Under the pieces are notes generated by a model. It made no database searches. It saw only the letters and a program-made list of their open reading frames with translations, and was not told the DNA's origin. Shown one piece after another: positions 16,746 to 24,692 of a stretch of 64,000 nucleotides of DNA (position 1 is its first letter; every line of letters starts with the position of its first letter). Source of the DNA: Olavius algarvensis Delta 4 endosymbiont (GTDB taxonomy: Bacteria > Desulfobacterota > Desulfobacteria > Desulfobacterales > CAJINA01); NCBI GenBank assembly GCA_905176665.1, contig CAJINA010000240.1, positions 92,929-156,928 of the forward strand, read 5' to 3'. The position numbers and the translations under genes are program-made.

Positions 16746-16889
16746 AGAAACAGTTTAGAAATGTTGAATTGGGGCAAAGGTCAAGGCGGGCGAAAATTTT
16801 AACCACAGGCATACAAACAGTATTCCGCGGATTACAATTTTCGCCCAACGCCGAGATTTGTCCCAAGGCGATATTTGTTAACTGTTTCT
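16746..16889. repeat. Covarying long hairpin element, copy 4 (most diverged)
   Basis: Ends AGAAACAGTTTAG and GTTAACTGTTTCT pair. Inner arms GGGCGAAAATTTTAA and TTACAATTTTCGCCC pair, with apex CAGGCATAC...GTATTCCGCGG. The outer arms share almost no sequence with copies 1-3 but still pair. Its right half (16832-16889) is read as the C-terminus of the FecR protein. Confidence 0.8.
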
Positions 16890-17728
16890 ACTCCATGTCG
16901 GGAGGCATGGAAAGGGTAGCCAACCCCGGCCCAACCGACCCCAGCAGCGCCTCCCGCAGCTGCACCGGACACAGCACCGGCAACCGATGCTGGGCCAACG
17001 ACGGTAGTTCCGCCAATTGCTCCGGTAAGGCCGACCGTCGACCCGGGGCCTGTAAGCGCAGTAGTGATTAAAGCGCCAGTTACCAAAGCATGGGCCTCCC
17101 TTACAGGATTCAACCAGGCCAGCACCCTTTTAGAGATGGAACTTTGCTTATCAGGAGCCGCGGCTACTGATACCGCAAAATCGGTCCCGCGAACCCCACA
17201 GACAGCCGTTTCAGTTTGAACCTGGTAGTTCGGTTCGCCGGATAATTTCTTGACGATGAACCGGGCGCTGCCCCAGAACAATCCCATTACCGTGGAACGC
17301 GTGTTGGTTTTAGGTTCATATTCAAGCTTGGAAACCACCAACTTTGCATTGGGTGCCATGGCCAGAACGCTCTTGTCCTTCATGGCTGCATTGATCCGCG
17401 AACGCGAACTTGTTATGATTGTATCTCCCTCGAAGATCGGATACTTGGCTTTCAGACGGTAGGCGGATTTACCACCTGTATGGATAACATAGACTTTGCC
17501 CTGGACCTTTTGGACCTTACCGACTTTCCTGGTAACACCACCGACAAACTCGGGCTGGACCTTCACACCTTCTGGCATGAGCGCCACTTTAGGCTTGGTC
17601 GGCTTGAAGTTGTCCAATAAACTAAGGCTGGGATCCATGCTGTAAAGCGAGGTGAGGCCGAATACCAGGCCAATACCCAGCAGAACGATAACGCTGTAGC
17701 TCAATTTACTATTCTTGGAAATTTTCAT
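16832..17728 (-). CDS. FecR-domain exported protein with Gly/Ala-rich tail
   Basis: N-terminal membrane segment (about residues 11-30). The FecR domain (about 70-190) contains GKVYVIHTG, IFEGDTIITSSRSRINAAM, LFWGSARFIVKK, and TETAVCGVRGTDFAVSV. FecR domains in this context are periplasmic and usually linked to surface signalling or polysaccharide/adhesin export. After about 215 the protein is Gly/Ala-rich and hydrophobic (GALITTALTGPGSTVGLTGA and so on), resembling the small secreted protein at 62196. The last roughly 20 residues (HGVETVNKYRLGTNLGVGRKL) are encoded by hairpin copy 4, so the natural C-terminus was probably replaced by insertion of the element. An AAGGA ribosome site and a promoter at 17792-17820 precede it. 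Confidence 0.85.
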   Translation of the reverse strand: MKISKNSKLSYSVIVLLGIGLVFGLTSLYSMDPSLSLLDNFKPTKPKVALMPEGVKVQPEFVGGVTRKVGKVQKVQGKVYVIHTGGKSAYRLKAKYPIFEGDTIITSSRSRINAAMKDKSVLAMAPNAKLVVSKLEYEPKTNTRSTVMGLFWGSARFIVKKLSGEPNYQVQTETAVCGVRGTDFAVSVAAAPDKQSSISKRVLAWLNPVREAHALVTGALITTALTGPGSTVGLTGAIGGTTVVGPASVAGAVSGAAAGGAAGVGWAGVGYPFHASRHGVETVNKYRLGTNLGVGRKL

Positions 17729-18049
17729 GAGACGATCCTTTCCTTACAAGGTGAACATAAGCCCGATATACAGAACTGATATAATCTAATATTTTTAACC
17801 ATTTCAGACAAATCTGTCAAATTATTCAATTGAAACCATTGTTATATGAGCAAAATCCGCCAGTCTTGTCAAAAACGGTTTCGGTCTCTTTAGAAATAGT
17901 GTGTTTGAGTCTGGGGATAATTTAAGTTTTAGTATGGAGGTGGTTTGGGATTAGGTTTTCATCGGCGAAGCCGAGCACAAATTGATTTTGTCTGTGTAAG
18001 TCCGTGTGTGTCTGTGGCTAATTCACGATTTTCAATAGGCTAATAAACT
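17729..18049. other. Divergent gap with CTGTGT element
   Basis: The left part carries the FecR promoter. 17960-18021 is a CTGTGT element (ATCGGCGAAGCCGA stem, then CTGTGTAAGTCCGTGTGTG...GGCTAA) ending 28 bp before the WbpB-like start. Confidence 0.6.
17792..17820 (-). promoter_or_regulatory. Promoter of the FecR-domain gene
   Basis: Minus-strand TTGACA (plus 17815-17820) and TAAAAA (plus 17792-17797) with 17 bp spacing, about 65 bp upstream of the start codon. Confidence 0.5.
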
Positions 18050-19015
18050 ATGGCTAAAAAGATCTTAAAAAACAAAAACTTCGCCCTCATAGGCGCCGGC
18101 GGCTACGTCGCCCCCAAACACATGAAAGCCATTAAGGACACCGGCAACAACCTCATCACCGCCCTGGACATATCCGACTCGGTCGGCATCCTCGACAGCT
18201 TCTCTTTCGATGTGGCCTTCTTCACCGAATTCGAGCGTTTCGACCGCCATGCCGAAAAACTCAGAAGGGCAGGGGACGATAAAAAGATGCACTATGTTAG
18301 CATCTGCTCCCCCAATTACCTCCACGACGCCCATATTCGTTTCGCACTGCGGATCGGCGTCGATGCCATCTGCGAAAAACCCCTGGTTTTGAAACCCTGG
18401 AACCTGGACGCTCTGTCGGAAATTGAAAGGGAGACAGGCAAAAGGATCTACAATGTCCTCCAATTGCGAGTGCACCCATCCATAATTGAACTGAAACAAA
18501 ATGTTGATACGGCAGGCGGTGGGAAAAAAGCCGAAATCGACCTGACCTACATCACATCACGAGGCAAGTGGTATTTCTATTCCTGGAAAGGGGATGTTGA
18601 TAAATCCGGTGGAATTGCGACCAATATCGGCGTCCATTTCTTCGACATGCTCATGTGGATTTTCGGCAAGGTTCAGCACCAGGAGGTTCACCTGACCAAG
18701 TCTGAAAAGATGGCGGGATATTTAGAACTGGAGAAAGCCAATGTCCGCTGGTTTCTATCGGCGGATCGGCACGATCTACCCAACGATGCCAAAGACGAGG
18801 GTAAGACAACTTATCGATCCATCACCGTAGATGGAAAGGAAATCGAGTTCTCAGGAGGTTTCACCGACCTGCACACCATGGTCTACAAAGACATCCTCTC
18901 CGGCGGCGGCTACGGCATCGAGGATGCTAGGCCCTCAATCGAACTTGTGCATGCGATTCGCGAATCCGAACCGGTTAAAAAACCTGACAATTACCACCCC
19001 TTTTTAAAACCTTAG
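18050..19015 (+). CDS. wbpB: WbpB/WlbA-like NDP-2-acetamido-glucuronate 3-dehydrogenase (Gfo/Idh/MocA)
   Basis: The N-terminal Rossmann segment FALIGAGGYVAPKHMKAIKDTGN (residues 11-33) and CSPNYLHDAHI, CEKPLVL (about 105-111) are typical of WlbA/WbpB. These oxidise UDP-GlcNAcA at C3 and recycle NADH using 2-oxoglutarate. The C-terminal half has the expected GIATNIGVHFFDMLMWIFG segment. Length 321 matches. In the UDP-ManNAc3NAcA/GlcNAc3NAcA pathway it acts between the 6-dehydrogenase (WbpA) and the aminotransferase (WbpE); the acetyltransferase WbpD is the gene at 20084. No WbpA or clear WbpE is in the window, so the route is only partly encoded here. Confidence 0.88.
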   Translation: MAKKILKNKNFALIGAGGYVAPKHMKAIKDTGNNLITALDISDSVGILDSFSFDVAFFTEFERFDRHAEKLRRAGDDKKMHYVSICSPNYLHDAHIRFALRIGVDAICEKPLVLKPWNLDALSEIERETGKRIYNVLQLRVHPSIIELKQNVDTAGGGKKAEIDLTYITSRGKWYFYSWKGDVDKSGGIATNIGVHFFDMLMWIFGKVQHQEVHLTKSEKMAGYLELEKANVRWFLSADRHDLPNDAKDEGKTTYRSITVDGKEIEFSGGFTDLHTMVYKDILSGGGYGIEDARPSIELVHAIRESEPVKKPDNYHPFLKP

Positions 19016-19277
19016 ATTAGCCACAGACACACACAGGCTTACACAGACGAAAACATGATTAAGAAATTCACAATTTTCTGACAAAATTGTGAATGCAGTC
19101 ATCCGCTATGCGGAATTTTAAGTTCCTCCACATCTATCAATATTACTTTTTCTCTCGTTTGTATTCGTTTGTGTGTTTAGAAGGCCAATAATTAATAGTG
19201 TAATTTTTCTTTTTCGGCGCAGCTGACTAAACTTTGCCTTTGTCTGTGTAAGTCTGTGGCTAACTTAATAGGTACTT

Positions 19278-19640
19278 ATGGATCTTAACGATTTAACCTA
19301 CAAAATCAATGGCGCTGTATTTGAGGTGAACCGAGTCCTCGGCGCCGGCTTTCTTGAGAAAGTTTATGAGAATGCGTTATTGGTAGAGTTAAGTGCTCAA
19401 GGCCTTAAGGCGGAGAGCCAAGTCCCTATTAATGTAGAATACAAATCTGAAAATGTGGGTGAATATTTTGCTGATATTATAGTTGAAGATCAGGTGATTC
19501 TTGAACTGAAGGCTACTGAGGTTATTGCAAAAAAACATGAAGCACAGTTATTGAACTACCTAAAAGCAACTGAATTTAAAGTTGGCATGTTAATAAATTT
19601 TACCCATCCAAAAGCAGAGATTAAAAGATACGTTCTATAA
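19278..19640 (+). CDS. GxxExxY protein
   Basis: A 120-residue protein with the name-giving motif GFLEKVYENAL (about 24-34), YFADIIVEDQVILELKA (about 61-77) and LLNYLKATEFKVGMLINF. The YFADIIVEDxxILELKA core resembles a PD-(D/E)xK nuclease-like fold. The family is scattered, often next to mobile DNA or repeats, and has no established function. A CTGTGT element ends about 13 bp upstream, and a five-unit array of the same element begins just after the stop. Confidence 0.9.
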   Translation: MDLNDLTYKINGAVFEVNRVLGAGFLEKVYENALLVELSAQGLKAESQVPINVEYKSENVGEYFADIIVEDQVILELKATEVIAKKHEAQLLNYLKATEFKVGMLINFTHPKAEIKRYVL

Positions 19641-19649
19641 ACAATATTG

Positions 19650-20066
19650 TTCTTTCGGCGAAGCCGCACCAACCCTGCTCTTGTCTGTGTATGTCTGTGC
19701 GAGTCTGTGGCTAAATTATTTTGTTTTTGATCTATCGGCGTAGCCGACAAATAACTGCCCTTGTCTGTGTGCGTCTGTGTGAGTCTGTGGCTATTTAAAA
19801 TGGTTTTGATGTATTGGTTTTGACCTTTTCGGCGAAGCCGAACCAATCCCGCTCTTGTCTGTGTACGTCCGTGTGAGTCTGTGGCTAATTTAAATGGTTT
19901 TGATATGCTGGTTTTGACCTTTCCGGCGAAGCCGGCCAAATCATGCCCCTGTCTGTGTATGTCCGTGTGAGTCTGTGGCTAAATTATTTTGTTTTTGGTC
20001 TTACCGGCATAGCCGGCCAAATAACTGCCCTTGTCTGTGTACATCCGTGTGTGTCTGTGGCTAATT
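19650..20066 (+). repeat. Tandem array of five CTGTGT elements
   Basis: Five units of about 81-94 bp begin near 19653, 19733, 19829, 19922 and 20002. Each has a CGGCGAAGCCG or CGGCNTAGCCGG mini-stem, then a CTGTGTNNGTCTGTGTGNG run ending GTCTGTGGCTAA, then an AT-rich spacer. Units differ by scattered substitutions. Confidence 0.9.
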
Positions 20067-20083
20067 AATGGTTGGAGGTTGTT

Positions 20084-20641
20084 TTGGAGTATTTCGTACA
20101 CGAATCATCCTACATCGACGACAACTGCCAGATAGGCAAAGGAACCAAAATCTGGCACTTCTGCCACATCATGTCCGGCTCCGACATCGGCGAAAACTGC
20201 AACATCGGCCAGAACGTCGTCATTGGACCGGAAGTCCAAATAGGCAATCAATGCAAAATCCAGAACAATGTATCGATCTATAAACACGTAACCTTGGAAG
20301 ACAACGTATTCTGCGGCCCCTCAATGGTCTTCACCAATGTTTATAACCCGCGTGCAGGGATGCGCAAAATGGATCAGGCCAGGCCGATCCGGGTTAAAAA
20401 AGGCGCTACCCTGGGCGCAAACTGCACCATCGTCTGCGGCATCACCATCGGAAGATACGCCTTTGTAGGTGCCGGTGCAGTCGTAACCAAAGATGTCCCC
20501 GACCATGCTCTCATTATCGGCAACCCCGCAAAACAAATCGGCTACGCCTGCCAATGCGGGGAAACACTACCTGGAAATTTGGTATGTGATACCTGTAAGC
20601 GAAAATACCAGGCTACTGATAGAGGTTTGAGCGAAACATAA
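20084..20641 (+). CDS. wbpD: WbpD-like UDP-3-amino-2-acetamido-glucuronate N-acetyltransferase
   Basis: A left-handed beta-helix (hexapeptide repeat) acyltransferase: YFVHESSYIDDNCQIGKGTKIWHFCHI at the N-terminus and repeats IGENCNIGQNVVIGPEVQIG through to IVCGITIGRYAFVGAGAVVTKDVPDHALIIGNPAKQIG. It transfers acetyl from acetyl-CoA to the 3-amino group in the UDP-diNAc-uronate pathway. The last 35 residues hold a small zinc-ribbon-like motif (CQCGE...CDTCK), which many WbpD proteins share. The start is taken as TTG 20084 because GGAGG lies 5 bp before it and the protein then begins MEYFVH as in homologues; an upstream TTG at 20072 is less likely. Confidence 0.9.
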   Translation: MEYFVHESSYIDDNCQIGKGTKIWHFCHIMSGSDIGENCNIGQNVVIGPEVQIGNQCKIQNNVSIYKHVTLEDNVFCGPSMVFTNVYNPRAGMRKMDQARPIRVKKGATLGANCTIVCGITIGRYAFVGAGAVVTKDVPDHALIIGNPAKQIGYACQCGETLPGNLVCDTCKRKYQATDRGLSET

Positions 20642-20791
20642 GAATCCAGTACACTGAGATCGGACTTTCGGCTTTTATGCTTGTTGCCATATAATCCGTT
20701 TCTGAAAAGATATTGTGGGCTCATCAAGTTGACAACTTACCGAATTCATAATAATTTATAAGTAAGTGAATGAATCCAGAAGGATGATCAA

Positions 20792-21085
20792 ATGAAACGA
20801 CAGGTTATAGTTAATATTCTTAATTCTCATCGAGACGAGATCAACTCCCGATATGGTGTTTCGTCATTATCTCTTTTTGGATCGGTGGCCAGGGATGAGG
20901 CTACCGAGAAGAGTGATATTGATATTTTGGTAAAATTTACAAAAACACCCGGGATATTTGGATTTCTTGAACTGAAAACTTACTTGGAAAGTATTTTACA
21001 GTGTTCTGTAGGTCTTGTTACCCGGGATGCCTTAAGAAAACAGCTTCGCGAACAGATAATTAAAGAGGCTGTAAATGCCGTATAG
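20792..21085 (+). CDS. mntA: MntA-type minimal nucleotidyltransferase antitoxin
   Basis: A 97-residue nucleotidyltransferase of the MNT family with the core GSVARDEATEKSDIDILV (residues about 31-48), which gives the GSxxR...DxD metal site. Family members AMPylate the partner HEPN toxin and silence it. AAGGA precedes the ATG. The 3' end overlaps the next start by 11 bp, which indicates translational coupling. Confidence 0.9.
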   Translation: MKRQVIVNILNSHRDEINSRYGVSSLSLFGSVARDEATEKSDIDILVKFTKTPGIFGFLELKTYLESILQCSVGLVTRDALRKQLREQIIKEAVNAV

Positions 21086-21401
21086 AAGCTGGGAGTTTAG
21101 AATTGACGATATTATTGAGGCAATTAATAAAATTGAACGCTATATCTATGGCCTTGATTTTGAAAAATGGCAAAAAGACGAGAAAACAATCGATGCCGTT
21201 ATCCGCAATATTGAGGTGATTGGTGAAGCAGCGTCACACTTGCCAGCAGAGATACAGGAACAATACAAAGAAATTCCATGGGGGATGATGAAAGGAATTC
21301 GCAATGTGTTGGCGCATGAATACTTTGGCATCGACTTAAAAATTACCTGGAAAACAGTGAAGGAAGATCTCCCATCACTAAAAAAGTACTTGCAAAAGTA
21401 A
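21075..21401 (+). CDS. hepT: HepT-type HEPN ribonuclease toxin (DUF86)
   Basis: A 108-residue all-helical protein with the HEPN motif RNVLAHEY (Rx4H, about 74-81) and the family tail YFGIDLKITWKTVKEDLPSL. HEPN toxins cleave RNA and are blocked by their MNT partner. The frame overlaps mntA by 11 bp. The pair is self-contained and unrelated to polysaccharide synthesis; it likely entered the repeat-rich gap and stabilises the region. Confidence 0.9.
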   Translation: MPYRSWEFRIDDIIEAINKIERYIYGLDFEKWQKDEKTIDAVIRNIEVIGEAASHLPAEIQEQYKEIPWGMMKGIRNVLAHEYFGIDLKITWKTVKEDLPSLKKYLQK

Positions 21402-21809
21402 ATGACCCTTGCCTGTGATGGGTTTTACCACTCCTACCAGTCTGGTAAACTCAAATCATAAGAAAATACAAAATTTTCAGCGGTTTTTAAAACGCATCTT
21501 TCCCGCAGCGGATGATACCATTTTCAAATTCATCAGGAATTTGAAAATAGAATTATAATAATCCTGTCTATCTTGTTAATCCTGTCAAAAGAATGGTTTT
21601 TAGAGTTCATATTTTCAAATTATTTGAGGCGTTTGCCTTGAGAACATTCCGCAATTCGGATTTAGTCAATCAATTTGTATTTCGGGCTTCTCATAGTTTT
21701 AGTTTTGCATTTGTTTAAGGAATTGAACATTAATATTTAGAATTTGTTTCGGATTTCGCAATTCGAATTTCGGATTTTCTTGAATAACTTTATCCCCGGG
21801 CAGGTAAAT
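21402..21809. other. Gap before the export gene
   Basis: 21495-21590 is a partial composite repeat (TTTTCAAATTCATCAGGAATTTGAAAA stem, then ATCCTGTCTATCTTGTTAATCCTGTC). The last 100 bp, rich in AATTCGGATTTCG words, has no firm promoter. Confidence 0.6.
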
Positions 21810-24509
21810 ATGCATCTTAAAAATCTAAGATTCCTAACCATTCTTCTGATTCTATCGATTGCCCTTGCCGGCCAGGCTCTTAGCCTCACCGCCGACCAAA
21901 TGCAAATGCTCCAGCAACTCACCCCACAGGAGCGCCAGGCCCCGATGCAGCAGTTGGGCGGTGACCAGAGCGTTGCCCAGCAGCCGCTCTATTCACCACA
22001 GGTGGTTCAGCCGATTGCACCTGGTGCTACACCGCGGCCCGCAACTCTATCAGGAGATGAATTGCGCGCCCAGGGTGGCGATACCCTTATCTTGACGATT
22101 AATCCTCCGGCCGATCAGGCCGATCAGCTACCCGGGTTTGTTAATGATGTATTAGGGAGCAAGGTATATCGTTTGGATCATAACGGAATTCTGGATTTAA
22201 ACGGAGTCGGCAAGATTCCGGTGGCTGGTTTGAATGTAGAAGAAATCTCAGCGCGACTGTCAGCTGAACCGCCCTTGAAGGGATTAACCATAGCGGCTAG
22301 GATTCTACCCTTGGAACCAATTGGTTCCTTGGCCAACGAACCCTTTGGTTACGACTTGTTCAAAGGAGCCCCAACCACTTTCGCCCCGGCTACTGATATT
22401 CCAGTGCCGGCTGATTATATTATCGGTCCCGGTGATACCATCATCCTTCAGTTTTTCGGCAAGGAAAATGCTCGCTATAGTTTGGTTGTAACACGAGAAG
22501 GGATGGTGCAAATTCCAAAGATTGGGCCAGTTTCCGCCGCGGGCCAACGGTTCTCTGAACTTCAGAAAAAGTGGCAAAATTACATTAATAAAAAAATGAT
22601 TGGGGTGCGCGCCAGCATTACTATGGGGCGGCTGAGATCCATCCGTGTATTTATTCTTGGCGAGGCGGAGCGGCCGGGGTCGTATACAGTAAGTGCTCTT
22701 TCTACCATGACCAATGCGCTCTTTGTCAGTGGTGGAATCAAACATATCGGTTCACTGCGGCAGATCCAGCTTAAACGCGGCGGTCAGCTAATCACTGAAC
22801 TGGATTTATATGACCTGCTCTTGAAAGGTGACACCAGCGGTGATGTTAGATTACAACCGGGCGACGTCATTTTCGTTCCGCCGGTCGGACGCACGGTGGG
22901 TATAGCCGGGGCAGTTCGACGACCAGCGATTTATGAACTGCGAAATGAGAAATCCGTCAACGAATTGATAAATATCGCCGGTGGTCTTTTACCTACTGCA
23001 CTCAAAGAGAGTGCTCAACTCGAAAGAATCAATTCAGGCGGTGACCGGGTCGTTATTGATGTTAATTTGACCGATATCAACGGTTTGACCATGGTGTTGT
23101 CTGATGGCGACGTCCTCCAGGTTCGCTCGGTCCTCGACCGGGTGGAAAAAGTCGTAAAACTCGCCGGTCACGTGGAACGTCCAGGTAGTTATCAATGGCG
23201 AAAGGGCATGCGTTTAACCGATCTGGTTGACTCGGTTGATGACCTCAAGCCGCGTCCGGATCTGAATTATGTACTCATAAAACGCGAACTGCCCCCGGAC
23301 CGGCGGATTGAGGTCCATTCCGTCAATTTGGCGCAAGCATTCGAAAACCGAGATTCAGAGGAGAATATTCAACTACAGGCCCGCGACGAGGTGGTTGTTT
23401 TCAGCCTTACCGAAAACCGGGCCGATCTTTTGCGCCCCATTGTGGCGCAGTTGCGTCTCCAAGCCCGCAGCGATGATCCCGAACATGTGGTCGCCATAGG
23501 TGGTCAGGTTGCATTTCCGGGTGAATATCCGCTTGAAAAAGGCATGAAGGTAAGCGAGTTACTGCGTGCCGGCGGTAACCTAACCCAACAGGCATACCGT
23601 CTGGAAGCAGAGATGATTCGCTACCAGGTTATAGAGAACAAGGTTCGTGAAACCAGCCGGATTCCTCTGGACTTGGCAGCCATCATGAAAGGTGATGCAA
23701 CCAATGATCGAGAATTAAGACCTTTTGACACCGTCAACGTAAAGCAGGTCGCAGAATGGTGGGATCGTGAAACAATTGAGATCAGAGGCGAAGTTATGTT
23801 TCCAGGGCGCTACGTGGTAGAGAAAGGCGAGACTCTGTCTGAGCTGATTGAGCGGGTAGGGGGGTTCACTGAACGTGCCTTCCTGAAAGGAGCTATTCTG
23901 GTGCGCGAAGAACTACGTGCCAAGGAGCAGGAACAGCTCGATCGTTTGCGTGAACGCTTGAAGGGTGATCTGGCTTCGATTTCGCTCCAACAAATGCAGG
24001 AGGACACCAAAAAGCAGGAAGCCCTGGCCATGGCCCAGGGTCTATTAACCCAGATGGAAGGCACCAAGGCAGTTGGACGACTGGTGATTGACCTTGAAGC
24101 GATTGTCAACGGGGTCAAAACCGACATTGTCCTTCAGAATAATGACCGAATTTTCATCCCAGACAACCCACAGGAAGTCGCAGTCTTGGGCGAAGTGAAC
24201 TATCCTACCTCGCACGTATTTGACCAAAAACTCACCCGAGATGATTACATCAACCATTCCGGCGGCATGACCTACAAGGCTGACAAGAAGAGAGTTTACG
24301 TTGTCAAAGCCAACGGCCAAGTCTTGTCCCCAAAGACCACCAGCACCTGGTTCGGCAAAAACCCACAGGATATCCATGTGGGCGATACCATCGTGGTACC
24401 ACTTGATGCAGACCGCATACGTCCACTTTTTCTCTGGTCTAGCATCGCCCAGATCGTCTACCAGTCCGCACTAGCCATCGCTGCATTCAACTCAGTCGGG
24501 GCGTTTTAA
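21810..24509 (+). CDS. Polysaccharide export protein with multiple SLBB domains (Wza-like)
   Basis: Signal segment MHLKNLRFLTILLILSIALA, then a Q-rich stretch. The Poly_export (Wza N-terminal) domain starts near residue 195 (ADYIIGPGDTIILQFFG). It is followed by a chain of about six SLBB/ubiquitin-like domains, each with a VxxxGEVxxPGxY pattern (for example FILGEAERPGSY, LAGHVERPGSY, IGGQVAFPGEY, IRGEVMFPGRY and LGEVNYPTSHV). A helical segment (about 695-760) interrupts the later repeats. At about 899 residues it is far longer than Wza (about 380), like the large SLBB exporters of deltaproteobacteria. It should form or gate the outer-membrane exit for the polymer. The ATG at 21810 gives a clean signal peptide; upstream in-frame codons do not. 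Wzz follows. Confidence 0.9.
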   Translation: MHLKNLRFLTILLILSIALAGQALSLTADQMQMLQQLTPQERQAPMQQLGGDQSVAQQPLYSPQVVQPIAPGATPRPATLSGDELRAQGGDTLILTINPPADQADQLPGFVNDVLGSKVYRLDHNGILDLNGVGKIPVAGLNVEEISARLSAEPPLKGLTIAARILPLEPIGSLANEPFGYDLFKGAPTTFAPATDIPVPADYIIGPGDTIILQFFGKENARYSLVVTREGMVQIPKIGPVSAAGQRFSELQKKWQNYINKKMIGVRASITMGRLRSIRVFILGEAERPGSYTVSALSTMTNALFVSGGIKHIGSLRQIQLKRGGQLITELDLYDLLLKGDTSGDVRLQPGDVIFVPPVGRTVGIAGAVRRPAIYELRNEKSVNELINIAGGLLPTALKESAQLERINSGGDRVVIDVNLTDINGLTMVLSDGDVLQVRSVLDRVEKVVKLAGHVERPGSYQWRKGMRLTDLVDSVDDLKPRPDLNYVLIKRELPPDRRIEVHSVNLAQAFENRDSEENIQLQARDEVVVFSLTENRADLLRPIVAQLRLQARSDDPEHVVAIGGQVAFPGEYPLEKGMKVSELLRAGGNLTQQAYRLEAEMIRYQVIENKVRETSRIPLDLAAIMKGDATNDRELRPFDTVNVKQVAEWWDRETIEIRGEVMFPGRYVVEKGETLSELIERVGGFTERAFLKGAILVREELRAKEQEQLDRLRERLKGDLASISLQQMQEDTKKQEALAMAQGLLTQMEGTKAVGRLVIDLEAIVNGVKTDIVLQNNDRIFIPDNPQEVAVLGEVNYPTSHVFDQKLTRDDYINHSGGMTYKADKKRVYVVKANGQVLSPKTTSTWFGKNPQDIHVGDTIVVPLDADRIRPLFLWSSIAQIVYQSALAIAAFNSVGAF

Positions 24510-24692
24510 ATTGTTACTTCATTGATTTGCCTTGGGCAAAGAGTAGCGAACAGAAAAAATATATAATTTAATACAAAAGACTCTAATACAGAGTTCTATT
24601 TATAACAGGTGTAAGCTGTTTTTGTTTTTCGCCTTATGCCCAAAGCCCCATTGAAATATTGCCATTCATAATCCCGAATTGAGAGAATACCA

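Noticed and set aside
19650..20066. Possible CRISPR array
   Set aside because: Units are 81-94 bp with similar spacers throughout; there are no short identical repeats with unique spacers and no cas genes.
24527..24543. TTTGCCTTGGGCAAAG as terminator after the SLBB gene
   Set aside because: A 6-bp stem with a 3-nt loop and no T run is too weak.
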